Assembly: GCF_943169845.1 (NCBI RefSeq)
Contig: NZ_CALPBW010000014.1
Coordinates: forward strand, 1-56,302
DNA length: 56,302 nt
Reading direction: 5' to 3'
DNA from: Peptoniphilus rachelemmaiella
GTDB lineage: Bacteria; Bacillota; Clostridia; Tissierellales; Peptoniphilaceae
Shown here in pieces: positions 7,551-15,703 of this stretch. Under the pieces are notes generated by a model that saw only the letters and a list, made by a program, of their open reading frames with translations, was not told where the DNA came from and searched no databases. Position 1 is the stretch's first letter. The number at the start of each line of letters is the position of its first letter. Made by a program: the position numbers and the translations under genes.

Positions 7551-8884
7551 AAGAGCGACTTAAAACCATCGTCCTCGCTGCCCTTCTGGTGCTGACCTTG
7601 ATTCTCGCCAGGCAAATCTGGCTCTCTCCGCCGCCGACGGGCAACAAACTCATTGCCGCAGCGGATCCCAAGCTTACCGATGCCGTCATCGGGCGCATGA
7701 TGCCTGCGGCCATGGTGGTGAATTTCGGCGGCGGCGCCCACACGCAGACGGTGCAGCTGAAAAACCTCTGGCCCTTTTACCGCAACATCTTAAAGCAAAG
7801 TTTCGACGGCAAAGAAGACATTCACTGGAAAAAAATGCCCTACAAAGACTATTTAAAATGCCACGACAAGCCCTCGGTGGTTTTCGAAGTGGCCAAGGGC
7901 ACTTACTCCGATCTCTTTAAAAACGTGTACAATCTTCACGATTTACACGGCGAGATTTCCGCCATCTATTTTTCCGAATCCGAAGGCGTGATTTTCGAAA
8001 CGGAGGAAGGGGCCATGAAGCCCGAGTTCACCGTGAACCTTTCGGACATCAACAAATACATTCGCTCCCTGGAGCGGGAGACCAATCCGCCCTACAGCTC
8101 CCTTTGGGAGCGCTACGGCATTCAGCGGGCGGTGTACCTTCCCGACGAAAAGCCCGTCTTTGAAGGGGGCGTGGTCTATGAAAACGACCTGGCCCACATG
8201 AAAAACACCTACAAAAGCGATTTGCTTCGCCGCCTCTTGAAGGCCAACATCGACGACCTTCACGAAATCGGCGAAGAGGATTCCACCCTCTACGTCTACG
8301 GTCAGCGCACGGTGCGTTTGTATAATAACGGCCTTTTGGACTACAAAGACCAGACGGAAGTGGCGAAGGAAGTCATGGATCCCGCCGGTGCCGTGGAGCG
8401 GGCCTTTGAGTTTGTGGCGAAAAACACCGGCACCATCGACGACGTGTATTTGGAAAAGCTGGAGCCCATTACAAACGGCGGCGTCCGCGGCTTTCGCGTC
8501 ACCATGAACCATTCGCAAAAAGGCTTGCCCGTCTTTCCCGTGCAAGACGAAAACACCGATTACATCGTGGTGGATTTGTTTAACAATCAGGTGAAGCGCA
8601 TGACCTATCTCTACCGCAACAAGGCCGAGGAAGAAAGCGAAAGCCACGCCGTCAAAGGCATGGACTTCGCCGAGGTGGTGGCCATGCATCCGGAGATTTT
8701 CGGCGCGAAAGGAGAAGGCTACGATCAATTACTCAAGCCCTTAAAGCGGGTGAGCCTTTGCTATTTAGACGACGGCAGGGAAGAGAAAAAGGCCCTCGTA
8801 CCCGGCTACTACGTTCTTTACGGGGAGCAGGTTTATCTTTTCGACGCCATGAGCGGGGACTGTGTAGGCGGTGAGCGACCATGA
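7547..8884 (+). CDS. yycH: WalRK auxiliary membrane protein YycH
   Basis: A 445-residue protein with a single N-terminal membrane segment (about 7-23: IVLAALLVLTLILARQIWL) and a long extracytoplasmic domain. In Bacillus, YycH with YycI binds WalK in the membrane and dampens its kinase activity. Assignment rests mainly on position between walK and yycI and on the one-TM-plus-large-exterior-domain architecture. Primary sequence in this family diverges widely. ATG overlaps the walK stop by 4 bases (ATGA), indicating coupled translation. Confidence 0.82.
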   Translation: MKERLKTIVLAALLVLTLILARQIWLSPPPTGNKLIAAADPKLTDAVIGRMMPAAMVVNFGGGAHTQTVQLKNLWPFYRNILKQSFDGKEDIHWKKMPYKDYLKCHDKPSVVFEVAKGTYSDLFKNVYNLHDLHGEISAIYFSESEGVIFETEEGAMKPEFTVNLSDINKYIRSLERETNPPYSSLWERYGIQRAVYLPDEKPVFEGGVVYENDLAHMKNTYKSDLLRRLLKANIDDLHEIGEEDSTLYVYGQRTVRLYNNGLLDYKDQTEVAKEVMDPAGAVERAFEFVAKNTGTIDDVYLEKLEPITNGGVRGFRVTMNHSQKGLPVFPVQDENTDYIVVDLFNNQVKRMTYLYRNKAEEESESHAVKGMDFAEVVAMHPEIFGAKGEGYDQLLKPLKRVSLCYLDDGREEKKALVPGYYVLYGEQVYLFDAMSGDCVGGERP

Positions 8885-9720
8885 ATTGGGAAAAAGCAAA
8901 AACGGTGCTCATCGTGGCCCTTCTTATCACCGATTTGTTCCTTGCCGGCGTCCTCTACGTGGACCGGATCCGCGTGGCCCCGGCGGAAAATGCCGCCGCC
9001 TTTCACCGGGAGACGAAATCCCTTTTGAAAGAGGCGGGCATTACCGTGGAGGCGGACATTCCCAAAGACGGATCCACCTTGCCCGTCTTGGATGTGGCCT
9101 ACGAAACGGACACGGAAAACAATTTGAATCGCCGCTTTTTTAGAGGCCATGGCCGCATTGCCGAGGGCGACGACCGACGCCTTGTGCTTCGTACGGCGCG
9201 GGCGCAGCTGAAAGTGCTGGACAAGCGGCGGCTTATTTATGAAGCCGACTCCACCTCCAATGCCTTTTTAAGCGAGAAGGAGGCGGAGAAAAAAGCCCTG
9301 GACTTTTTAGAGGCCCGGGAATTTCCCACCGACGACCTCGCCCTGTTTTACAGTGAAGCTTCGGGCAATCGCAGGAAGCTCATGTTCACCAAGACCTACA
9401 AAAACAATTACGTGGAATCCGCCTACACGGAAATCGACCTGGTGGGCGACAAGGTGGTGCGCATGGACCGGCTCTGGATCGACGTCATCGACGAAACCGA
9501 CGAGCGGGAGCCACTGCCCATGGCCACCCAATCCCTGCTCCGCCTTCTCTCCCACGACAGCTTAAAGGGCAGGACCATTAAAAAAATCGATCCCTGTTAC
9601 TACTTCAATCCCGAAGAGCAAGGCGCCGTGGAAAACCTCTCCCACGGCATTCGCGGCTACGCCACCGTGGCATGGCGCATGGAACTTGACGGAGGGGAAG
9701 AATTGGTACTCTTACACTAA
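8881..9720 (+). CDS. yycI: WalRK auxiliary membrane protein YycI
   Basis: A 279-residue protein with an N-terminal membrane helix (about 8-27: VLIVALLITDLFLAGVLYV) after MNWEKAKT, a start highly characteristic of YycI. The rest is extracytoplasmic and YycH/YycI-like. It overlaps yycH by 4 bases and closes the operon, since a strong terminator follows at once. The metallo-beta-lactamase gene yycJ, which often follows yycI, is not here. The role is modulation of WalK together with YycH. Confidence 0.85.
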   Translation: MNWEKAKTVLIVALLITDLFLAGVLYVDRIRVAPAENAAAFHRETKSLLKEAGITVEADIPKDGSTLPVLDVAYETDTENNLNRRFFRGHGRIAEGDDRRLVLRTARAQLKVLDKRRLIYEADSTSNAFLSEKEAEKKALDFLEAREFPTDDLALFYSEASGNRRKLMFTKTYKNNYVESAYTEIDLVGDKVVRMDRLWIDVIDETDEREPLPMATQSLLRLLSHDSLKGRTIKKIDPCYYFNPEEQGAVENLSHGIRGYATVAWRMELDGGEELVLLH

Positions 9721-9745
9721 AGACCGCGCGGGCGGTCTTTTTTGT
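9721..9745 (+). terminator. Terminator of the walRK-yycHI operon
   Basis: AAAGACCGCGCGGGCGGTCTTTTTT: a GACCGC/GCGGTC stem with a T-run, starting right after the yycI stop codon. Confidence 0.85.
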
Positions 9746-9944
9746 TGCATAAAGAAAAAATTCACCCGATAAAAAGCGAGCGGCCCTGTGGTTCGAATGA
9801 TTGCACAGCGGTGAAATCCATGGCATTTTCCGTGTAATCACCTTGAAGAAGGCGTGTTTGTGCAATGCATTGTGAATAGTGTATACAAAACAGAAAAAAG
9901 TGCTGAAAACCTGTAAATTTGCCGATTTTTTTTGCTTTAAGCTG
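9746..9944. other. Intergenic region before the cstA promoter
   Basis: About 200 bases without a supported gene. A minus-strand open frame crosses it but has no recognisable content. The sequence becomes AT-rich towards the promoter for the next gene. Confidence 0.4.
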
Positions 9945-9972
9945 TTGTGTTTTTCACAAACAGCGTTATAAT
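9945..9972 (+). promoter_or_regulatory. SigA-type promoter of the cstA-like gene
   Basis: TTGTGT (9945-9950) and a perfect TATAAT (9967-9972) are separated by 16 bases, and a 70-base leader with AAGGAGG precedes the ATG at 10043. No Cre-like palindrome was recognised. Confidence 0.65.
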
Positions 9973-10042
9973 AAATGAGTAAGTAGTAGAAGCCTTAGTA
10001 GATGATTGGCTTTTATTTAGACATTAATTTAAGGAGGTATTT

Positions 10043-11488
10043 ATGACCACATTTCTCATCGGCCTCGCGATTTTGCTCATCGGCGGAATCGCCTATGGTC
10101 GTTTCACCGAGAAAGTCTTCCAACCGGATGACAGAGAAACGCCGGCCATTAAGAGTCAAGACGGCGTAGACTACGTCCCCATGGACAAAAAGAAAAACGC
10201 ACTAATCGAATTATTGAACATCGCCGGTACGGGCCCGATCTTAGGACCGATCCAAGGGATTTTATTCGGACCTTTAGCATTTATTATGATTCCCGTCGGC
10301 TGTGTTCTCGGCGGTGCCGTTCACGACTACATGAGCGGGATGATTTCCCTGCGCTCCGACGGGGCACAAATGCCGGCATTGATTAAGCGCAATTTAGGCG
10401 GCAAGGTATACTCCGTCTACAACATTTTCGTCATCGTACTCATGATTTTAGTCGGTGCCGTATTTATTTACACCCCCGGGGACTTAATCGTCGCCAATGT
10501 ATTGCATCAAGAAGCCATCGCCTCGAATCCCGTGGTATGGATTGTTTATGCCTGCATTTTCGCATACTACATCATTGCGACGCTGTTCCCCATCGACAAG
10601 ATCATCGGCCGCGTTTACCCGATTTTCGGCTGCATCCTCTTGCTCTCGGCCATCGGCATTTTCTTCGGTCTCTTCTTCAAGGGCTATCAATTAGATAATC
10701 TGACCATGAGCAACTTTGGCAGCATGCACCCCCAAGGCACACCCATTCTGCCCGTCTTCTTCGTCACCGTTGCTTGCGGTATCGTATCGGGCTTCCACTC
10801 CACCCAAGCAACCTTAATCGGTCGCTCCGTGAAGAGTGAAAGAGAAGGCCGCTTCGTCTTCTACGACATGATGATCTTAGAAGGCTTCATCGCCATGATC
10901 TGGGCCGCTGCCGCTATGGGTATTTACAACAAGGGCATCGACGCCGGGTTAATCGGCAAACCCGCCGTTATCGGTCTCGTCGCCAACGACATGTTAGGTT
11001 CCATCGGCGGTTTAATTGCCGTTATCGGCATTATCGTGCTCCCCATTACTTCCGGGGATACGGCCCTTCGTTCCGCCCGCTTAATGATCGCCGATCACTT
11101 GAACATTTCCCAAAAGGATATGAAAAACCGCGTAAGCCTTTCCTTGGCTATTTTCGCCGGCGTGCTCGTGATCTTGATTTTCGCTAAATTAAGCCCCAAC
11201 GGCTTCAATGTTTTATGGCAATACTTTGCTTGGGCAAACCAAACCATCGCAGTCTTTGCCTTTGCCATGATCGCCATTTACCTGAAACGCCACGGCAGAG
11301 CCTATATCATCTCCTTGATTCCGGGAATGTTCTACACCTATATTATTACGTCTTACATTTTCGGCGCCAAGATCGGTTTCCGCCTGCCCTACATGGCAGC
11401 CAATGTCATCGGCATTGCCATTGCATTGGTCTATGGCTACGTTGTCTCCAAAGAAGGCGGCAAACAAAAAGACCTCGCCAATGCGTAA
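10043..11488 (+). CDS. CstA-family transporter (peptide/pyruvate type carbon-starvation carrier)
   Basis: A 481-residue polytopic membrane protein. CstA hallmarks are visible: IAYGRFTEKVF near the N-terminus, NIAGTGPILGPIQGILFGP at about 60-78, GGAVHDYMSGMISLRSDG, FFVTVACGIVSGFHSTQATLIGRS, and the SGDTALRSARLMIAD block near 340. Roughly 12 hydrophobic segments can be traced. CstA/BtsT carriers import pyruvate or peptides, and the substrate is not resolvable by eye. About 480 residues is the short form, lacking the longer C-terminal region of E. coli CstA. It has its own promoter and terminator. Confidence 0.88.
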   Translation: MTTFLIGLAILLIGGIAYGRFTEKVFQPDDRETPAIKSQDGVDYVPMDKKKNALIELLNIAGTGPILGPIQGILFGPLAFIMIPVGCVLGGAVHDYMSGMISLRSDGAQMPALIKRNLGGKVYSVYNIFVIVLMILVGAVFIYTPGDLIVANVLHQEAIASNPVVWIVYACIFAYYIIATLFPIDKIIGRVYPIFGCILLLSAIGIFFGLFFKGYQLDNLTMSNFGSMHPQGTPILPVFFVTVACGIVSGFHSTQATLIGRSVKSEREGRFVFYDMMILEGFIAMIWAAAAMGIYNKGIDAGLIGKPAVIGLVANDMLGSIGGLIAVIGIIVLPITSGDTALRSARLMIADHLNISQKDMKNRVSLSLAIFAGVLVILIFAKLSPNGFNVLWQYFAWANQTIAVFAFAMIAIYLKRHGRAYIISLIPGMFYTYIITSYIFGAKIGFRLPYMAANVIGIAIALVYGYVVSKEGGKQKDLANA

Positions 11489-11501
11489 ATTTTATTGAAA
11501 T

Positions 11502-11533
11502 GAAAGAGTGCGGCATGCTCCGCGCTCTTTTTT
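11502..11533 (+). terminator. Terminator of the cstA-like gene
   Basis: AAAGAGTGCG, a short loop and CGCGCTCTT followed by a T-run, about 15 bases after the stop codon. Confidence 0.8.
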
Positions 11534-11650
11534 TGTGCAAATTTTTAAAAAATATCGGCGGCCTCACCCTTTCGGGCGATGTTTCCTTTCCGTGAAGGTG
11601 GTAATTTATAGACAAGAAAATTCCCTTGCACAAAAAGAAGGAGGCCGTTT

Positions 11651-12208
11651 ATGAAAAAGAAATTACTGTGGATCGTCCTGGCGATGATGATGCTCGTAGC
11701 CCTTCCCGCCTGCAGCAAAAAATCTGACACGGATCTGGCGAAGGAATCGGTCGAAGGCTTTATGACCGCTCTCGGCGAAATGAAAGTGGATGACGCGCAA
11801 AAATACGTCTTGGAAAAGGATAAAGGCGCCTTAAAAGACGACGACTTCATGAAGGAAATGGACAAACCGGAAAATAAATTTTTCGTAGACATTCTTAAAA
11901 GTGCCAAGTTTGAATTTAAGTCCGGCGAAATTAAAGACGGCGCCGAAGAAGGCAAATTGGTTTATGCCATTACGGCGAAGGACATGATGAGCATCATTTC
12001 CCAATCCATGGATGACATTCTGGCAGGCAAGTCGGAAGAAGAAATCATGGCCGGAATCGACGTATCGAAGATGGAAGAAAAGACGAAAGATGTGGAAATC
12101 GAAGTGAAGAAGGAAGGCGACAGCTGGAAGGTTGCCGATCCTGAAACCATTATGATGGAAATGTCCGGCGTCGGCGGCATGGGCGATTTAATGGAAGGCG
12201 GAGAATAA
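11651..12208 (+). CDS. Secreted lipoprotein of unknown function
   Basis: A 185-residue protein with a classic lipoprotein signal: KKK, a hydrophobic stretch (LLWIVLAMMMLVAL) and the lipobox LPAC at about 18-21, so Cys21 would be lipidated. The mature part is acidic and helical, with a DUF4878/DUF5105-like pattern (AKESVEGFMTALGEMKVDDA, then VKKEGDSWKVADPE), resembling small NTF2-like stress lipoproteins. GAAGGAGG precedes the ATG. It has its own terminator, and no partner gene reveals its role. Confidence 0.7.
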   Translation: MKKKLLWIVLAMMMLVALPACSKKSDTDLAKESVEGFMTALGEMKVDDAQKYVLEKDKGALKDDDFMKEMDKPENKFFVDILKSAKFEFKSGEIKDGAEEGKLVYAITAKDMMSIISQSMDDILAGKSEEEIMAGIDVSKMEEKTKDVEIEVKKEGDSWKVADPETIMMEMSGVGGMGDLMEGGE

Positions 12209-12238
12209 ATACCATCCCTTGCATGAAAAAATGCATGA

Positions 12239-12268
12239 AAAAAACCGAGGTGCATCCTCGGTTTTTTG
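12239..12268. terminator. Terminator after the lipoprotein gene
   Basis: AAAAAACCGAGG, GTGCAT and CCTCGGTTTTTT. The A-run on one side and T-run on the other let it work for both convergent genes. Confidence 0.8.
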
Positions 12269-12275
12269 TGTGTAA

Positions 12276-13487
12276 TCAATCGTTTTGCCGCTGGGGCTCG
12301 TAGTGGGGATAGTATTTCCGCGTGGAGATGCGCCGGCGCATGTAATCCAGCCAGCGGGGAAGGGAGCGGTCTTTTTCGTACCACTGGGTAAAGGTGAAGC
12401 CGCCTTTCAGAGAGGCTTCGATTAAATCTCGGTCTTTTTCGCTGCCGTATTTTCTTAAGACGGCGGGATCCACAAAGAGCCAGAGCCCGCGGGCATCGTG
12501 GTAGTGGCAGGGCGTGGATTCACAGGCGATGAGATCCTGCACCGGGTAGGTCATAAAATTGCAGCCGCCGGCGGTCATGTAGTAGGATGAGCGGCCCTGG
12601 CGAATGTTGATTTCGAAGACCTTGTAGGTATTGTCCCGCACGTCGTATTTCAAATCGAAATTGGCGAAGCCGCGGTAGTCGATGGCCTTTAAAAAGGCTT
12701 CGTACTGATCGTAAAGGGCCTGATCCCCCATGGTCAGAAGGGCATTGTAATTGCCGATTTCATAGGGCAAACATTCGTCTAGAAGGCATTTGCCCAGACA
12801 CATCATGGTCACCGCACCGCGGGTATCCACATAAGCATTTAATACATACATGGCCGAGGAGTTGCCGGGAATAAAATCCTGGGCGATGAGATCCCCCTTG
12901 TAGCCGGCGGCATAAATGGCATCCACCACCTGGGCCATTTCCTCGGCGTCTTCGATTTTGTAAAACTTCTTTTTCCCCTCGAAATGCAGATGCACAAAGG
13001 CGATGCTGTCGTTGGCCTTCAGGCCCACGGGGTAGGTGAGGCCCAGATCCAAGTTGTCTTTGTTTTCTTCCGTAATAATCACGGTCTTCGGGTAAGGGAG
13101 CCCGTATTCCTCGCAAATGGCGTAGAAATCTTCTTTGTTTTCCAACTTTTGTTGAAGGTCGTAGTCGATGTAATTAAAGCGGAAGCGGCCGTTCAACTGA
13201 TCCTTGTACTTGGCGATGAGGGCGGTGTAGCCGTCGGAGCAGGAAGTGAGGAGCAGGGGTAGGCCCTCGTCCTTGAAACGATCATAAATGGCATCCATGA
13301 CGGGCATAAAACCCGCCTCCGTGTCGAATCCTTCGTGAATTTCCACATCCACGATTTTCGATTTCCGCGTAAAGCGCAGGGGCTTGATGCCGTAAGCGTG
13401 GGAATGTATGCCGTAGGCCTCGTGAAGGGAGCGAGCCACGCCGTAGGCATTGTTGTCTGTGCCTAAAATAATTGATATAAATTCCAT
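12276..13487 (-). CDS. ATP-grasp ligase, probable D-aspartate/D-glutamate ligase for the peptidoglycan cross-bridge
   Basis: A 403-residue ATP-grasp protein. The N-terminus IILGTDNNAYGVARSLHEAYG resembles the start of enterococcal D-aspartate ligase (Asl). ATP-grasp features follow: YPVGLKANDS, then IAQDFIPGN, then the metal-binding KVFEINIRQGRSSYYMT near 310. Asl-type enzymes activate the beta-carboxyl of D-Asp and attach it to the third residue of the peptidoglycan stem. The gene overlaps the racemase gene by one base on the same strand, the arrangement expected when the racemase supplies the D-amino acid. The ligase fold is confident. The cell-wall role is an inference from family resemblance and the pairing, and a different D-amino acid such as D-Glu is possible. 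Confidence 0.72.
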   Translation of the reverse strand: MEFISIILGTDNNAYGVARSLHEAYGIHSHAYGIKPLRFTRKSKIVDVEIHEGFDTEAGFMPVMDAIYDRFKDEGLPLLLTSCSDGYTALIAKYKDQLNGRFRFNYIDYDLQQKLENKEDFYAICEEYGLPYPKTVIITEENKDNLDLGLTYPVGLKANDSIAFVHLHFEGKKKFYKIEDAEEMAQVVDAIYAAGYKGDLIAQDFIPGNSSAMYVLNAYVDTRGAVTMMCLGKCLLDECLPYEIGNYNALLTMGDQALYDQYEAFLKAIDYRGFANFDLKYDVRDNTYKVFEINIRQGRSSYYMTAGGCNFMTYPVQDLIACESTPCHYHDARGLWLFVDPAVLRKYGSEKDRDLIEASLKGGFTFTQWYEKDRSLPRWLDYMRRRISTRKYYPHYEPQRQND

Positions 13488-14164
13488 TAAACCCTCTTTC
13501 TGCCGCAGCGGGCGATAATGACGTCGCCTAAGACTTCGGTGGTGTCCACGACCCGCGAATGGTCGATGCCGATGGTGGAAAGCTCCGTACAGGCGAGAAT
13601 CACCACGGCGTCATTCGTGTACTTGGCGATGAGTTCGTCCATGACGGGGAAGCGGGTCTCGCCCAGCTCCTTCACGTCGTAGATCACCCGAGTAATCTGC
13701 GCCTGTTCCTCGGCGGTGGGATAGATGACGGCCAGGTCGTGTGCCTTTGCGTAGCGATCGTAAAGCTTTGCGGATCGGGTGCCTTCCGTGGCGAAGACCG
13801 CCACTTTATCCGCTCCCATGGCTTTGCAGCGAGCCAAGGTTTCGTCGATCATATTGATGATTTTGCCGTCGGCCATAGCCTCCATGGCTTCGAAAAAGTA
13901 GTGGCCCGTGTTGCAGGGAAAGGCGATGAGGGGCACCTTCAGTGCGTTTAAAATGTCGTAGTCGCCTTTTACGGCGTCGAGAAAATCCTCGTCTTTGCCG
14001 CGGAGGATCACCTCCGTGCGATCGGGCAGGGTCGAGTGATTTAATATCAAGGCGTTAATATGGTCTTGGTCTTTATGGGCTTCGGTGTGGCGGACGATGT
14101 AGTCGAAGAGGACGGAAGTGGCCAAGGGCCCCATGCCGCCGACGATGCCTAATTCATAGTTCAT
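13487..14164 (-). CDS. Aspartate/glutamate racemase-family protein
   Basis: A 225-residue PLP-independent racemase. The glycine-rich start is LGIVGGMGPLATSVLFDYIV (residues 5-24). The first catalytic Cys is in FPCNTGHYF (about 82), the second in LACTELSTIG (about 191), and Asn-His-Ser is near 42-44 in LNHSTLPDR. The Cys pair deprotonates and reprotonates the alpha carbon of Asp or Glu. It is the upstream gene of a two-gene operon with the ATP-grasp ligase, sharing one base, which suggests it feeds D-Asp or D-Glu to that ligase. Preference between Asp and Glu cannot be read from the sequence. Confidence 0.85.
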   Translation of the reverse strand: MNYELGIVGGMGPLATSVLFDYIVRHTEAHKDQDHINALILNHSTLPDRTEVILRGKDEDFLDAVKGDYDILNALKVPLIAFPCNTGHYFFEAMEAMADGKIINMIDETLARCKAMGADKVAVFATEGTRSAKLYDRYAKAHDLAVIYPTAEEQAQITRVIYDVKELGETRFPVMDELIAKYTNDAVVILACTELSTIGIDHSRVVDTTEVLGDVIIARCGRKRV

Positions 14165-14221
14165 AGTCTCAGATCCTTTATCCTGTTTTCTTTATTGTAC
14201 CACACCAATCCCCGAGGCGAA

Positions 14222-15622
14222 TCAGGTGCCGCAAAAGGTTTTGTAGCCGGGAATGGCCGGGGCGCCCCTTAAGGCCATCTGCTCCTCGTTGTGGGCGTAG
14301 GGATCTTCCAAAAGTGTCATAAAGTGAAGCAGGAAGCTTTTATCTCCCGCCTCCGCTTCCTGAATGGCCCGCTCCACCAGGTAATTGCGGGGGAAAATGG
14401 CGGGATTGTTTGCGCGGCGAATGGTATCGCCTGCATTTCCTGTGGCTGCGATGATTTTTTCGTAAAGGGCGGCGAAAGCGGGGGACCAATCCTTGCGCTC
14501 GTCGCCGTAGGTGAGGCGCAGGAAGGATTCGTTGTAGTCCAATTGCTCTTTCATCAAGAGGTCAAGCCATTCATTAATCAATGCGTAGACCGATTCGTCT
14601 GCATCATCAAAGCCCAAGCGACGGGCCATGTAGCGGAAATAGGCCTTTTGGAAGGTGTCGCCGTAGATTTTAAGGGCAGCCGTGATTTTTTCATCCCGGG
14701 CCTTTTCGTCGCCGAGAATGTCCCCTAAAGCCTCGCCCAGTTTCGATAGATTGTACACGCCGATTTGCCCCTGATTTTCAAAGCGGTAGCGGCCGAAGTG
14801 GTCGATGGAGCTGAACACCGCCTTGGGATTGAAGGTATCCAAAAAGGCGCAGGGGCCGTAGTCGATGGTTTCGCCGGAAATGGTCATATTGTCCGTGTTC
14901 ATGACCCCGTGGACGAAGCCCAGGGCCATCCAGCGGGCGATGAGATCCGCCTGCCGCTCGGCCACACGAACGAGCCACTTCCCCCCGCGATCCGGGGCGA
15001 GGAGCAGATCCGGGTCGTGGCGCTTAAGAGCGTAGTCTAAAAGCACGGCCACGTCGCCGCCGATGGAGGCGAGCCACTCGAAGGTGCCCACCCGCAAATG
15101 GCTCTCGGCCACCCGCGTTAAAATGGCGCCCGGCTCCCGCTCTGTGCGCTGCACGTATTGCCCCGTACTCACCACGGCCAGGGCCCGTGTCGTGGGCACG
15201 CCCAAGTGGTACATGGCCTCGCTTAAAATGTATTCGCGGAGCATGGGGCCCAGGGCCGCCCGGCCGTCGCCCATGCGAGAGAAAGGCGTCTGCCCCGCCC
15301 CCTTCAGCTGAATGTCCACGCGGCGGCCATCGGGCGTGATCTGCTCGCCGAGAAGAATGGCCCGCCCGTCGCCCAGCATGGCCGGGTAGCCGAACTGATG
15401 GCCCATGTAGGCCATGGCAAGAGAGGCGGCCCCTTCGGGCAGGGCATTGCCGCTTAAGAAAGCCAAGCCTTTCTCGGAAAAAAGGGCCTCGTCGTCGATG
15501 CCCAAGTCCCGGGCCAAAGCATTGTTCGTAATAAAAAATGCGGGATCCGCCACCGGCGTCGGCTCCACCTTTCGGTAAAACCGCCGCGGCAGCCGCCCGT
15601 AAGAATTGTCAAAATTAAACAT
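14222..15622 (-). CDS. selO: SelO/YdiU-type protein adenylyltransferase
   Basis: A 466-residue pseudokinase-fold enzyme. SelO proteins transfer AMP from ATP to Ser/Thr/Tyr residues and are linked to redox stress. Signature stretches are NSYGRLPRRFYR near the N-terminus, YMGHQFGYPAMLGDGRAILLGE, LKGAGQTPFSRMGDGRAALG, the catalytic region VMNTDNMTISGETIDYGPCAFLD, and a C-terminal NPAIFPRNY. The protein ends in FCGT. The penultimate position where some homologues carry selenocysteine is thus Cys-type here, and no Sec codon is involved. A longer frame reaches 15817, but the ATG at 15622 gives the standard N-terminus. It is divergent from the rumA-like gene, with promoters sharing about 80 bases. 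Confidence 0.9.
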   Translation of the reverse strand: MFNFDNSYGRLPRRFYRKVEPTPVADPAFFITNNALARDLGIDDEALFSEKGLAFLSGNALPEGAASLAMAYMGHQFGYPAMLGDGRAILLGEQITPDGRRVDIQLKGAGQTPFSRMGDGRAALGPMLREYILSEAMYHLGVPTTRALAVVSTGQYVQRTEREPGAILTRVAESHLRVGTFEWLASIGGDVAVLLDYALKRHDPDLLLAPDRGGKWLVRVAERQADLIARWMALGFVHGVMNTDNMTISGETIDYGPCAFLDTFNPKAVFSSIDHFGRYRFENQGQIGVYNLSKLGEALGDILGDEKARDEKITAALKIYGDTFQKAYFRYMARRLGFDDADESVYALINEWLDLLMKEQLDYNESFLRLTYGDERKDWSPAFAALYEKIIAATGNAGDTIRRANNPAIFPRNYLVERAIQEAEAGDKSFLLHFMTLLEDPYAHNEEQMALRGAPAIPGYKTFCGT

Positions 15623-15703
15623 AGCATCACCGGTAAATAGATACCCAAAGAAGGGGAAATTACAGGGTTGTGGTATAATGCCATAGACAGAAAAGGAGGC
15701 ATT

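Noticed and set aside
7943..8728. 261-codon frame antisense to yycH
   Set aside because: Composition (His/Val/Gly-rich) is typical of a shadow of a GC-rich gene, and the operon on the plus strand is continuous.
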